Source: Topomyia yanbarensis
Taxonomy: Eukaryota > Arthropoda > Insecta > Diptera > Culicidae
Direction of reading: 5' to 3'
Assembly: GCF_030247195.1 (NCBI RefSeq)
Contig: NC_080670.1
Span: 209,114,546 to 209,178,545, forward strand
Length of the DNA stretch: 64,000 nt
This document shows, piece after piece, positions 12,377-23,604 of this stretch; the first letter of the stretch is position 1, and every line of letters starts with the position of its first letter. Under the pieces are notes generated by a model. That model searched no databases. It was not told the DNA's origin and saw only the letters and a list, made by a program, of their open reading frames with translations. The translations under genes were made by a program, and so were the position numbers.

Positions 12377-13315
12377 TTCCTGCTAATTTTGTCGTTTTAT
12401 TTTGTTTTTCTTCTTCTTTTCACTTTTGCTTATATCTTTATATCGTTTTCCGTCTTGGTCAGTCTTGCTTTCAGTTCTATCTTTTTCCAATTTATCTTGT
12501 TTTTTGTTATTCGTTTTTAGTTTGTTTTTTTTTTTCATTTTCATCTCTCTGGTCTGCTTTTACTTTTTTCACTTTTTCATTTACTTTTATCTATTTATAT
12601 TTTTTACCCTTTTTGTTTTGTTTTTCATTCATCTTTTTTTCTATTCCTTTTTACGTCGATTGTTTTACATTTCTTGCCTATTTCCTTTTATATCCCAGGT
12701 TACATCCCATTCTTTTCCTTTTTGCTTCTTCTCCTACTCATCTTTCCTTTTCTTCTTTTTATTGTTATATTTTCATTTTCATTTAATATTTTTGATTGAT
12801 TTTTTTTTATCATTTCTCTGTACTCCCTTTCACCATTTTTCGTTCCTTATCTCTTTTTTCCCTTTTTTGTTCTGTTATTATTTTTCCCTTCAATTTTTTT
12901 TTCTCTGCAAACCTTTTTTTCTTTTTCTATTCTTCAGTTTGTCTGCTTCTTTTAATTTTCTATATATTTTTTCTATTGTATTTTTTTCTTTTATCTCTTT
13001 TATTCTCTTGTCCGCTTTTCTATTACTGTTGTATTGTGCTTTTCTATTTTAGCTGCTCTTTTTTTCGTTTTTGGCCATTCCCCTTACTTTGCTCTTGTTT
13101 TTTCTCCGATTATCTTTCTTTAATTTCCTTTAAAATTCTTTTATGTGTCTTGTCCCTTTTTCTTTTACCTATGAATATTTTTCCGTTTTCTATTTCCTTT
13201 TTATTATTTTTTTCGCAATTTTTTTTCTGGCTGACAGTTTCTTACTGCTTTTAATGTTTTTCGTTTCACCTATTACTTTTTTATTTCTTTTTTGCATTGT
13301 ATGTTAGCTAATCTT
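12377..13315. repeat. T/C-rich low-complexity tract
   Basis: Continuation of the pyrimidine-rich block after the inserted repeat. The 216-codon frame at 12,402-13,052 is almost pure Phe/Leu/Ser and is not a credible gene. Confidence 0.85.
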
Positions 13316-13654
13316 TTAGGTAGATTGAAACAGGTTTCCTATTAACCCTCTTAAGACAGATGCCTTCCGTTTAAGTTCACTTCCTCTCCTTTACTTCATT
13401 TTTTTCTTTCTCGACTTTTCTTTCATTCCATCTCTGTCTTCTTTGTTCTTTCTACCCATACTACTTTTCATTGTTTCCTTTCGTTTCTTCATTGTCTTTT
13501 TTTTTTTTTAATTTTCCATTGATTTTATTTCAATTTTTCTGTTGTTAGCTCATGTCTAATTTTTTCTTTATTATGTCGAGAAAATTCTCATAGCTTCAAA
13601 CACCGTGCAAGCCCATAAAATGGCCATAAATTTAAATTAGTTATGGAATTTGTG

Positions 13655-13674
13655 TTTCGACTTCGTCTCATCAG
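13655..13674 (-). ncRNA. hammerhead-like core
   Basis: The minus strand reads CUGAUGA, GAC-GAA-GUC, GAAA: the universal hammerhead boxes around a perfect three-base-pair stem II with the same GAA loop as the copy at 5029-5048, but different paired bases. AGTTAT upstream and ATAACT downstream on the minus strand can pair as an outer stem I, with GGA/TCC inside it. Stem III would be very short, as I recall for hammerheads of Penelope-like elements. No coding region accompanies it here. Confidence 0.4.
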
Positions 13675-13789
13675 AATCCGAGAATAACTTAGTGACAGGA
13701 CTAAGCTCTGGCTCCAAAAACACGCAGACACAATGTCTTTCTGAGCGAACCCCTAATCAAGAGTGATGCTCCGCAAGACTCTTTTTAAG

Positions 13790-13814
13790 CTGATGAGAAC
13801 TAATGAAATCGAAA
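13790..13814 (+). ncRNA. hammerhead-like motif, weak
   Basis: CTGATGA and GAAAC are present in the right order on the + strand, 14 bases apart. Stem II has only GA/TC pairing. TAAG upstream and CTTA downstream could form a four-base-pair stem I. Chance occurrence is possible. Confidence 0.22.
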
Positions 13815-14080
13815 CATTTGGTTTGGCTTAGCAAGTCAATGCAAGAGGCACTATGCTATATTTCTCTTTGGTAGAAAACGCCATATTTAACAACCATCGA
13901 TGCACCAAAAAATGGTCTCAAGATATCATAAGAATATGGTTTTTATATGAGATCTACCGGACAATGGAGATGGTGTTTTTAATGGGTTGAACTCATTTCA
14001 AACACCAATAAAACACTATAAAGTGGAGGTGAATTTAGAAAAACCATGACCATGAACGAATTATGGGGTTTTCATTTGCT

Positions 14081-15010
14081 CGGTACATTTCTCTTACCGT
14101 TCTTTTTTTTTCTCCTTGACTCTTATTTTCTTTTGTTCCTTTTTATTTTTTTTTTTTGCTTAATTTTCCTAATTTATCATGTTGAATTTCCTTTCATCTG
14201 TTTGTGTTTCATTTCTCCATTTCTACTTTTCTTTGTTTCTACTTCCATTGCTTCTTTTGTTCTGCTTTTCTTCTCTTCATTTTATTTCTCTTGTTCTTTG
14301 GTTTCATTTCCTCTTTACTACTTTTTTTTCTTTTGCCTTTTCTCAATATTTTTCCATTCTTTATCTACGATTTTGTTTTTTATTTCTTTTGTTTGTGTCT
14401 TTCCGTCTCGTCGTTTTTTTAAATTCTCTCCTTTACCTTTTTGTGGTTTCCATTTTTTATTTTTTCATTATTTTCCCTGTTTTGTTTTGTTGCGTTCCTC
14501 TTACTTTTTACCCTTTTTTCCTTCTCTTGTTTATCTATTTACATGTTCCTTATTTTCTATTTTTTCGTGATATATCCCTATTGCAGTTCCTCTGTTTTTC
14601 TTTTTTTTTTTCTTAATCCTCTTACCGTTTTACCTTTTCTTTTATTCTTCTATGTGCCATTCTTCTTAAACAATGAACCCTCAGAAGGATTGCTGATAAT
14701 TCTTTTTATGTTTTCTATTTTTATTTAATCTTCTTTCAACATTTTCTCTCTGTTATTTTAGATGATTCCTTCAACATTTTGCCGTGTTTTCCCTCTTTTG
14801 TTACTCTATTTAAGAAGTTCCTTCAACTTTTACTTACATTTTTTTCTGCTCTCCCTATTTCCTCTTTGATCTTTTCCTTTCTTCTCTAAATATTTTTTTG
14901 TTTATTCTTTTTCCCCTTTGCCTTAACCTTTTCCATTTCCTCCTCTTTTTTCTGAAGCCATGTTTCTGTTTCACCTTTTCTTTTTTCTAATTTTTACAGT
15001 TCTCCTAAAA
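14081..15010. repeat. T/C-rich low-complexity tract
   Basis: Last segment of the pyrimidine-rich block, same style as 8714-13315. Frames such as 14,046-14,570 are Phe/Leu/Ser artefacts. Confidence 0.85.
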
Positions 15011-15148
15011 TAAACACTTCGTAAATCCTAAAAATAATTGGGACTGTCTAACTCACCTACGATACTGTGGCCACCAGGAAGCAATATTCAGCACAGTTTC
15101 CGCTGATAGAGATTTTTTTAATCGAGAAAAGGTTTTAGGTGCTGCTTT

Positions 15149-15205
<57 letters not shown>

Positions 15206-15748
15206 TGGGTCTACAAGCATTTTGGTTCAGACCATAAAAGTTCCAACATGGCTCGGCACCGTATCATAAAGGGCTTGTCATTTAGAAATGGTTAAACATT
15301 TTTTGGTTACTTTATTTTATAGACACGCATATGTTGGGGCGTACACTAATGGAGACCATTGTGTGATTCTGTTTATGAAAGAAGATTGCTGTGAATTTTT
15401 CATGAGTGTCTGACGGCCTAAATATGCCATGTTGCAAATTTAACTATTTCTTTAGCGCAATGCTAGGCCTCTGGGGCCACGTGTTCATTATTAACAGTGG
15501 ATAAATAAATAATTAATTAAAATATTTGAAATTGCAGTTATCGAGCTCTTGGCAAAGGTTCCCAACGGATCGAAACGTTGGATGAATACAATATACCATG
15601 TTTTGATTATAAATTAGTAGAATAGTTAATTACAGTAATGACAACATACTAACAAGCCTTTTATTTATTGGTTTGATTTGATAGTGATAGAAGCTCAGTC
15701 TTCTGACCATTACAAAATTCTTTCAAATATTGAATCACCTTACTTATA
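15011..15748. other. no gene; GA microsatellite inside
   Basis: Normal-composition DNA with a GA dinucleotide tract at 15,150-15,203. At 15,546-15,582 (+) is a degenerate member of the ACGTTTCG/CGAAACGT tag family (GGATCGAAACGTTGG). No coding signal. Confidence 0.5.
15150..15203. repeat. (AG)n microsatellite
   Basis: Nearly uninterrupted AG dinucleotides over about 54 bases, with one AAAG interruption near the left end. Confidence 0.95.
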
Positions 15749-16690
15749 TTAAAATGTTAAAACTAAACTGAAACAACCCAACCCAAAACTGCCCACCAAA
15801 AAAACACAGAACGAACACTCGCAAAAAGCCATTCCCTCACGGACCCCAGGTGTTTTTCCAACCAACCAACAGAGAGACACAGTAGTGTGGGACAGTTTGT
15901 GTAGGTACTTTTCGGAAGGCCTTTCCCCGCTGCCATCGCCAACATCTCGCTGCAGCCCGGAGTCTGGGCGAGCCCGGCATGTAGGTAAGAGATCTATCTC
16001 CAACATGAACGCGGGCACGGCACGGCACTGCACTGTATATAACAATGCATTGTATTGCCGAATGCTGGCAACAGCTCGGGTCACTTACCCCCAAGCCCGT
16101 CGCTCGTAGCCAGCCAAGCCAAATCCACCGCGTGACCGATTCCATTCAGTCTCTGTGTGTTTATCCGCTTTGAGCAGCACCCTGCGATACATCGAATCAG
16201 CCGGAGCAGCAGCAGCAACAGCAACATCAGAGCGGACCGAGAGGTCGCCTTTCTTTTGTTCGGAACTTATTACTCATAATTGAGTGTTTTCACTGGACGA
16301 TGTGCGATAACTGCGCGACTGTGTGTACACACAAAAGGTTTCCATCGAATGAATGTTGTTTGTGTGTGTGTGTGTGTTTGGCCTGGTCAGTCGCAGTCTA
16401 CTTCGATTCGGTTGAATGGAGCGGTGCGATGCATGTGCGATATCTGATCGAATTGAACGGATTTGTTTGGGGCGTGGGGAAAAGATATGAAGCCTACTAA
16501 GGTTGACGGATCGAATTCACTGAAAGTACTCGAGGCCAGCCAACCAACCAGCAACTTGTCTTCTTTAGCGGCGCTCAAGGGGGGGAATGAAAAGCATACA
16601 ACTGTATCTCTTTCATAGAAAAATGCATGTAGGTTAACCGGAGAAAAAAGTAACCATTTTCTTCTATCCTTTTACCTTCACCTCGTTTCA
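15749..16690 (+). promoter_or_regulatory. PlexA: possible PlexA 5' region / promoter (tentative)
   Basis: This is the GC-richer, non-repetitive stretch immediately before coding exon 1. It contains a TATATAA-like box at about 16,036-16,042, an insect initiator-like TTCAGTC at 16,145-16,151, a CAG-rich run near 16,204-16,230 and a short TG tract at about 16,361. The coding exon is preceded by a splice acceptor, so an upstream non-coding exon must exist, and it could lie here. I cannot identify its donor, so the transcription start may equally lie farther upstream or outside the window. Open frames on both strands look non-coding. Confidence 0.3.
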
Positions 16691-16702
16691 GAACTCATAG
16701 CA

Positions 16703-16894
16703 ATGGAGCGAATCCAGTGGTGCAGCGTCATCCTTATCATCCTCATTAAGATTCTGTGCGCGCAGCCACTGGCAAACAGCAACTTCCCGCTGAAGGGAGC
16801 AAATGGCACAGAGAACCTTAGCAGTCGACTAGTTAGTCAAATAGTTTTTAATTCTACCCTGAATCATCTGGCGGTGGACCGGACCAGTGGCATG
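16703..16894 (+). CDS. PlexA: Plexin A, coding exon 1 (signal peptide, Sema start)
   Basis: Plexin A is the cell-surface receptor for class 1 semaphorins in axon guidance. This exon encodes residues 1-64. A hydrophobic stretch (CSVILIILIKILCA) forms the signal peptide. The first Sema beta-propeller strand (LNHLAVDRTSGM) follows and joins directly to VYVGAVNKLYQ in exon 2. The start was chosen because it is the first Met after an excellent acceptor (pyrimidine tract then TTTCAG ending at 16,691), leaving 11 bases of 5' UTR in the exon, and because it starts a signal peptide. The exon ends at GTAAGT (16,895) in phase 0. NGT and NST sequons are present. The following intron is 26.9 kb. An upstream non-coding exon is implied. 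Confidence 0.93.
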
Positions 16895-18649
16895 GTAAGT
16901 TTCCTTTTTGTTCTAAATATTTGATTCATCCGCGTAGGGGATGCGTTTTTTTCCCGCAATAATCTAGGTCACCGCTTTGTTTGATGTCATTTGTGACAGT
17001 TCCGTTAGAAAAAAAACTCCAAATTAGTGGTTTCTCAAGAGAGCACTCAATAGAAACCAGTTTTAATTTAAGGACCCTTAAAAACGACAACCGATGCAAA
17101 AAAGGAATTTTAAATCCGGCTCGCCTTGACCGTGCAACTATCCCGAACCGGCTTCGATATTCTACAACCTAACAGTCGAGGCACAAGCGAGCGAGCAAAT
17201 AAAACACAGGTGTTCCGCCATAAATCTCAATCCACATCCGATAAGATCTATTTGCAACAGCCCATACACCCGCACACGATACCCATATTCAAAAGGTTCC
17301 CCCACTATTCGCCAGATGGCACCACTGATACGTGAAACAACTACCCCTTCATCAAGCGCGAAGCCCCAACCCAACAAGGTTGAGAAATGCAATGGCCACC
17401 CATTCAAACGCGATCGGTAAGTGCCCTCCAGAGAGCGAGTAAGTTGTCAAGACTCGACAATTGATGAAGAGCGAGAGAGAGAAAGGAAGAGTAAGAGACC
17501 AATATCGAAAGAGAAAGAGGATGGATACATTTCAAGACGAGAGTTAATGTCATTAAATGCTTCAGCAACAGCACGGCCGTCGTCGTCGTCTCAGTCGTCT
17601 TTCCATTTTCCCGACGGTCTTTGTTTGTTTGTATTGGTTCTATTGCTTAACAACCCGAGTCGGTGTTTGTGTCCCGTCCTGCCAGTAGGAATTGTGCAGA
17701 AGCAGAAAAAATAGCAAGAGACCATAAAGTTTTCTTCCTAGCAAGTGCACTAGTGCTTGTTCAGGGGTGGGTTCTCAGGGGATTTAAAAATAAATTATCG
17801 GAACACGGGGTAACCGAACGACGAAACAGACGGACTACCCCGTACGTTGGTACGAAACACAAGAGGGTTTATGCTCTGTTATGCTATGCGTGCGTATGTC
17901 GACTGTCATTTTATGAGCTTTCTCGGTGGCTGGCTGTGGCGTGACCAGAGAACGCGAATGGCAAAGAAGGGGGTTTTGGATTGGGTCGAATATTGGGTGT
18001 GTAATGGTTGGTAGTAAAACCTCCCCCGGTCGTGTGCCGGGCTATTCGCAAAAAAAGGTGGCCCACGGTGCGGCAGCTGGCGACGACGATGACGGCTAAT
18101 GGCTGAGCAGACCGAGGCAGGCTGTTGATAGGCATATAAGAGCACAAGTAGGATAAATGTGATTCGGAGCGAAATAAAAAGTGAAAATATCAAGTGGGAT
18201 AAATGACGGGCCGTTTTTTTTCAGTGCAGTCAGTCGTTCGCGGGTTGCTAGGATCAATGAGAGCGAACAGAGCGTTTGGGAGGTTGTAATTATTTGCAGA
18301 GAAGATTTAGTCGAGGATGTTTTTTTCCGGGAATGTTGACATCTGTCGTCGAGATTAAAGATTATAGTCACTGATTTACGGCATGGGTTGTGGTAATGAA
18401 TGAAGATTAGAGATAAAACATGCATCAATTAAATTGTTTTAACGCATTATTCCCCCAGAACTGCTAGTAGAAAGCAACTTTCGAAGTGTTCTATAGAAAG
18501 AACTGTTCGCAACTATAACGCGACCATTTTATATTTGACTAACAGAATTTCTACTAAGTCACGAGGGATCAAGGGATCCTAATTCTCGTCAATAATTTTG
18601 TACAATATCCTATTTAATATCAATCTAGACACTCGAAGAAATGATTCTG
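16895..18649. other. PlexA intron 1, 5' part; no gene seen
   Basis: Starts with donor GTAAGT. Sequence to about 18,600 has normal composition with several long but unconvincing frames on both strands. Short TCG-rich and GAGA-rich runs occur at about 17,465-17,600. The GC-rich non-repetitive character of 17,100-18,300 makes it a plausible place for intronic enhancers, but no specific element can be named. Confidence 0.5.
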
Positions 18650-18797
18650 CACTATCCGCATTTTTCAACACTGAAGTTTAGCCGCTGCAAGCATTCGGCT
18701 CCTAGCCTGATTTCACTCGTCAGACTCTTCTTGTAACAAAATACATCTAACCTACAACTTTGTCGAAGACTCTATCTTTCTAATCAGTTTCGTAGGA
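18650..18797. repeat. dispersed module, copy 1
   Basis: Shares AACACTGAAG, TAGCCGCTGCAA, CATTCGGCTCCT, CTCGTCAGACTCTTC and ACAAAATACATCTAACC with a copy at 20,253-20,378, differing by point changes and an extra 20 bases. It stands just before the heptamer array begins. Confidence 0.75.
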
Positions 18798-20160
18798 AAG
18801 TTGATAACAGCGTCCAGCACTAGTGATAGAATTTCGAACCAATTTGATAAAATTCTGCCCATTTTTTTTTGTAAAATTTGCAAAATGTGGGTGGGTTGCC
18901 TGTCATTACTAATTATTGAAGAATGAAAATCGATAATTGAGAATGAAAAATTGTAAACTACGATATGAGATTTGTTATTTGAGGATTGCGAAATGAAAAA
19001 CGGGAAACCAAAAATTATAATTTTGAGTAAACAATTGCGAAACAGGAAGTGAGAATTGAGAGCTGTGAGTTGAGAATTTAGAACTGAAAAGAAACGAATG
19101 AGAGCTTAAAAATGAAGTACTAAGAAAGGGGAGTAGGGAACAGAATGTTTGAAACTGGGAAATGGTATTGAGTACTGAAAATGAAGAACTGTGGATTGAG
19201 TGTTGATTGCTGAAAACTGAAAAATGAGTAGTAAGAACTGAGTGTTATACTGAAAAGAGAAAGAAACGAAAATGAGAATTGAAATCTAAGAATCAATAGA
19301 TAAGAATAGTCTCAGAACTGATGATAGAAAGCTGAGATATGAGAATTGAAAACTGAGAACTGAGAATGTAGAACTGCAAATAGAGAAGCAATAATTGGGA
19401 ATTCAGAACTTAAAGTTGAAAATCAAGATATTGTCATCCATGATTGGTGAATTCAGGAACTTACAATTGAGAACTGAGTAATTAGAACAGACAATTTAGA
19501 ACTAAGAAGAAGAGAACTGACAAGAAAAACTGAAAATTGAAAACTGAGTTATAAGTTGTGCATATGGAGAATTGATATCTGTAAAATATGAATTGAGTTT
19601 CAATGACTTAGAAATAATAACAAAAAAAGGAAAATTGAGAAATAAGTGTTGAGAACTGAGAACTAGAAATTGAGAATTAAGTACTAGGAACAGGGAACTC
19701 ATAACGAAAAATTGATAACTGAGAATGGATAAGCGAGAATTACGAACAGAGAATTGATACCTTACAATTAGGAACTGAGACACTAATACTGGTAATCGAA
19801 AACTCATAAATGAGAACAGGAAACTGTGAAATAAGAATTGGGAACTACGAATTTTGAACAGAAAACTGAGAATAGAGAACTGGAAATTGAGAACTAAGAA
19901 TAGATAACTAATAGATAATGATAATTGAGAAATGTGAGTTAGGATCTGAGCAATGGGTACTAAATATTAAAAACCGAGAATTTAATTTTAAAAATTGAGA
20001 ACTGAGAACTAAAATTGAGATATCAGAGTTAGGAATCGGCAATCTAGAGAACTGAGAACTTCGAGTTGCGAACTAAAAATGAGAACTGAATTTTGAGAAT
20101 TGAGAACTGAAAACTGAGATTTGAGAACTGTGAAATCAGAAATTGGGAACTGAAAAAAGA

Positions 20161-20246
20161 GAGCTGTGAAAGGCGACTTGGACGCAACTGAGAATAAGTC
20201 TTTGAAAACTCATTCTCAGTAGCGTCCAAGTCGCCTTTCACAGCTC
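20161..20246. repeat. 35-base inverted repeat (hairpin) in the heptamer array
   Basis: Arms at 20,161-20,195 and 20,212-20,246 are complementary over 35 bases with one mismatch, separated by a 16-base loop. The arm core (AAGGCGACTTGGACGC) is not heptamer sequence, while the inner ends (ACTGAGAAT) are. It immediately precedes module copy 2. Confidence 0.95.
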
Positions 20247-20252
20247 CTTCTT

Positions 20253-20378
20253 CACTATTCGCATTGTTCAGCACTGAAGTGTAGCCGCTGCAATCATTCA
20301 GCTCCTGTGTGCCTAATTTTCCTCGTCAGACTCTTCCTGCAACAATACATCCAACCAGCTATCTCTTTAATTTCGTCG
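20253..20378. repeat. dispersed module, copy 2
   Basis: Second copy of the 18,650-18,797 module, lying directly after the 35-base hairpin and before the heptamer array resumes. No coding potential. Confidence 0.75.
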
Positions 20379-23300
20379 TTTAGCAGTCGAATCTAGAACT
20401 GAGAAATGAGTATTGAGAACTGACAATGGAGCACTGTGGATTGAGAATAGAGAAATGAGTATTGATAACTGAATACTGAAAATTGAGTTCTAAGAACTGA
20501 GAGTGTGATACTAAAACATAAGAATGAATTGAAAAATAGGAATAGGGATCTAAGCATCAATAGAAGACAATAAAAACTGAGAAAGGAGAATCGAGAACTG
20601 AGAATGTAGAACTGCGAATAGAGAAGCAAGAATTAGGAATTCAGAACTTAAAATTGAGAATTAAGAATCAAGAAATTATTACCCAAGATTAAAAAATGAG
20701 AAAGCATAACTAAGTGTAGTTATCTGAGTATTGGGAATCGAGACACGAGTATTGAGAATAACGAGCTGTGAATTAAGAAATGAGCTCTATAAACTGAAAA
20801 CTGAGTTATAAAAACTGATAATATGGAACTAAACATTGAAATCTGATTAATGCGAACTGGGCTCTGAGAACCAAGAGCTGAGAGCTGAGAATTGAAACCT
20901 GCGGATTTGGGAGTGGTAAGCTGTGAAATGAGAATTGAAAACTGTGAATTAAGAACTGGGGAATGAGTACTAAATACTGAAAACTGAGTTATAAGACCCT
21001 TGAAACGGGAACTAAAAATTGAGAACTGATTAATGACAACTGGAATTTGCGAATCCACAGATAAGAGCTAAGAATTGAGACAAGCGAATTGGGATTGCGG
21101 AGCTCTAAAATGCGAATTGCTCACTGAGAATTGTGGACTGTGACTTGAAATCTGAAAAATGAGTACTGAATCTTGAAAACTGATTTATAAGAACAGAAAA
21201 TCGGGAACTAAAAACTGAGAGCTGATTAATGAGAACTAGGATATTAAAATCAAGAAATAAGAACAGTGAATTGAGACCTTGAAATTGGAAGTGGGGAGCT
21301 GTAAAATCAGTATTGGAAACTGAGAATTGAGGACTGCGTATGAAGAATGAAGGAATGAGTACTAAATACTGAAAACTGAATGATAAGAACTGTGAATCGG
21401 GAATTGAGACCTGCAAATTGGAAATGAAAAACTGTGGAATGAGAATTGGAAGCTGAGAATTCATGACTGTGAAATGAGTGATAAATACTGAAAACGAAGA
21501 ACTGAGAATAGATCACTGAAAACTGAGAATGTAGAACTAGAGAGCTAAAAATGAGAATTGCGAATTGATAATTGAAAACTGACACAGACAATAGAGAGCC
21601 GTGATATGAGAATAGAGAAACAATATTTGGTAATTCAAAACTTAAAAGAAATGAAAAAAAAGAATTGATTAGAAATTAACAATTAAAATTAAAAAATGAG
21701 GATGCACAACTCAGAATTGGAAACATGTGACGAGACTGGAGAATTGTAGATTGAGAACAGATAAATCGATATAGGATACTGAAAACTGAGAATTTAGTTT
21801 CACGAACTGAGAATTAAGAACTAAAAATTGAGACCTGTGAATCGAGATGAGAATTGAAAACTAAAAAATGAGAATAGTACATTGAGCAATGAGAATTGGA
21901 AGCTGAAAATTGAGAACTGAAAATAAAGAACTGGGAATAGAGAACTAAGAACCGGGGTTTTCAGTACTTAAGCCTAAAAACCGCGAATCGAGAACTGGAA
22001 ATTAAGCAAAGAGCGTTGGGAACTGGGAATCAAAAGATCAGAGCTGGGAACTTAGAATTGCAAAGTTAGGAATGGGGAACTGTGAAATGAGAATTGGGAA
22101 CAGATAATGGGGAACTTAGAAATGTGTACTAAAGCCTTAAAGAATTTAGAACAAAGAATTCCATTCAGGAACTTAAAACTGGCAGTTAAGAGCTGAGATT
22201 TGAGAACTGCGAATTAGGACCCGAGATATGGGAACTTAGAAATGAGATCTACAGTTTAAGAAAAGATTTGAATTCCTAGCAATGAGACTGAGCATTGAGA
22301 ACAAACTGAAAACTGAGGATTGACCAATGTGTACTGAATACTACTGAAAATTGAGAACATCGAATACTGAGAATTGAGAACGAATCAGGATCCTATAATT
22401 GAAGCTAGAGAAATGAGTACTGGGAACTGATAATTGAGAACAGCAAATTGAAAAATGATAATAGAGAACTAATAATTTAAAATTTAGAATTCAGAATAGG
22501 AACCGAAAGTGCTCAGTTCTACACTCTCTGTTCTACATTTTCAGTTTTTCACTTTCAATTCTAAATTGTTTTCAATTTTCTATCAATTATTCAACGAATT
22601 GAGTACAAGCAATCGAAATTTGTATATTAAAAATGGAAAATTAAGAAAAATTAGGAACTGATAACGAAGAACTGAGAATGTAGGATAGATAATGCAGAAC
22701 TGTGAATTGACAACTGTGTAATAAGAACAGACAATTTAGTACTAAGAATTGAGAACTAGGAATTAATACTGATAATTTGAGAACTGAGAAACGAGTTGTA
22801 GATACTGAGAACCGCGACCTGTGGATTATGAATTGAGTTTCAATAACTTAGAATTAATAACATAAAATTGAGAATTAAGAAATAAGTATTGAGAAATGGG
22901 AAGTGGAAATTGAGAACTACGAACTGGGATCTCAGAACTTCTAATTGAGAACCGAGAACTGATGTGCGAGAATTAAAAATGGAGATTCCTTAGATTTAGG
23001 AACTGAGACACCAGCAGGTGATTGAAAAATGAGAACAGGAAGCTGTGAAATGTGAAATGGGAACTATGAATTGAGAACTGAAGACTGAGAATGAAGACTG
23101 AAAACTGAGAATGAAAAACTTGAAAAAAATAACTAGAAAAGATAACTAAAAATTAAGAATTGTGAACTGAGAATTGAGAAATGTGGACAGTGATCTGAGA
23201 AATTAGTACTAAATATGAAAACTGAGAATTGAATTGTAAAGCTTGAGTACTGAGAACTAAAATTGAGAGAAGTATATTGAGAATTGCGATCTATGAAATG

Positions 23301-23604
23301 AGAACACAGAACTGAATTTTCAGAATTGGGCGCTGAAAAATAAAATTGAGACTTGAGCTCTGCGAAATCAGCAACTGGGAACTGAGAATAGGGATAATAG
23401 CTGAGAGCTGGGACTAAGAAATAATGAACGGTAAGGAACAATTAACGAAAGTTTACGAATAATTAAGAAAGAATAAAAAAACTAATAGAATCGGAAAATC
23501 AAGAATCTCAAGGATTTTATGAATCTCGAGAATCTCAAGAACCTCTAGAAATATAAGAGTCTCAAGAAACATGATAATCTTAAGAATAAAATAATTCAAG
23601 TCAT

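Larger units (their letters stand above)
13316..14080. other. insertion-like segment inside T-rich block
   Basis: It opens with GGTAGATTGAAACAGG, resembling an end of the 11,995-12,376 family. More T-rich DNA follows to about 13,560, then normal-composition sequence carrying two hammerhead-like motifs in opposite orientation (13,655-13,674 minus; 13,790-13,814 plus). No coding motif is seen. It is probably one or more decayed short mobile elements. Confidence 0.45.

Noticed and set aside
12402..13052. 216-codon + frame that looks like a multi-pass membrane protein
   Set aside because: Hydrophobicity is a by-product of the TTT/CTT/TTC codons of the pyrimidine tract; no conserved pattern, and neighbouring frames look the same.
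18714..18745. CTGACGAG-type box in the dispersed module (minus strand)
   Set aside because: No GAAA box follows in either module copy, so a hammerhead is not supported.
19502..21591. Minus-strand frames encoding SQFSVL-type repeat protein
   Set aside because: Explained by the seven-base satellite read in any frame.
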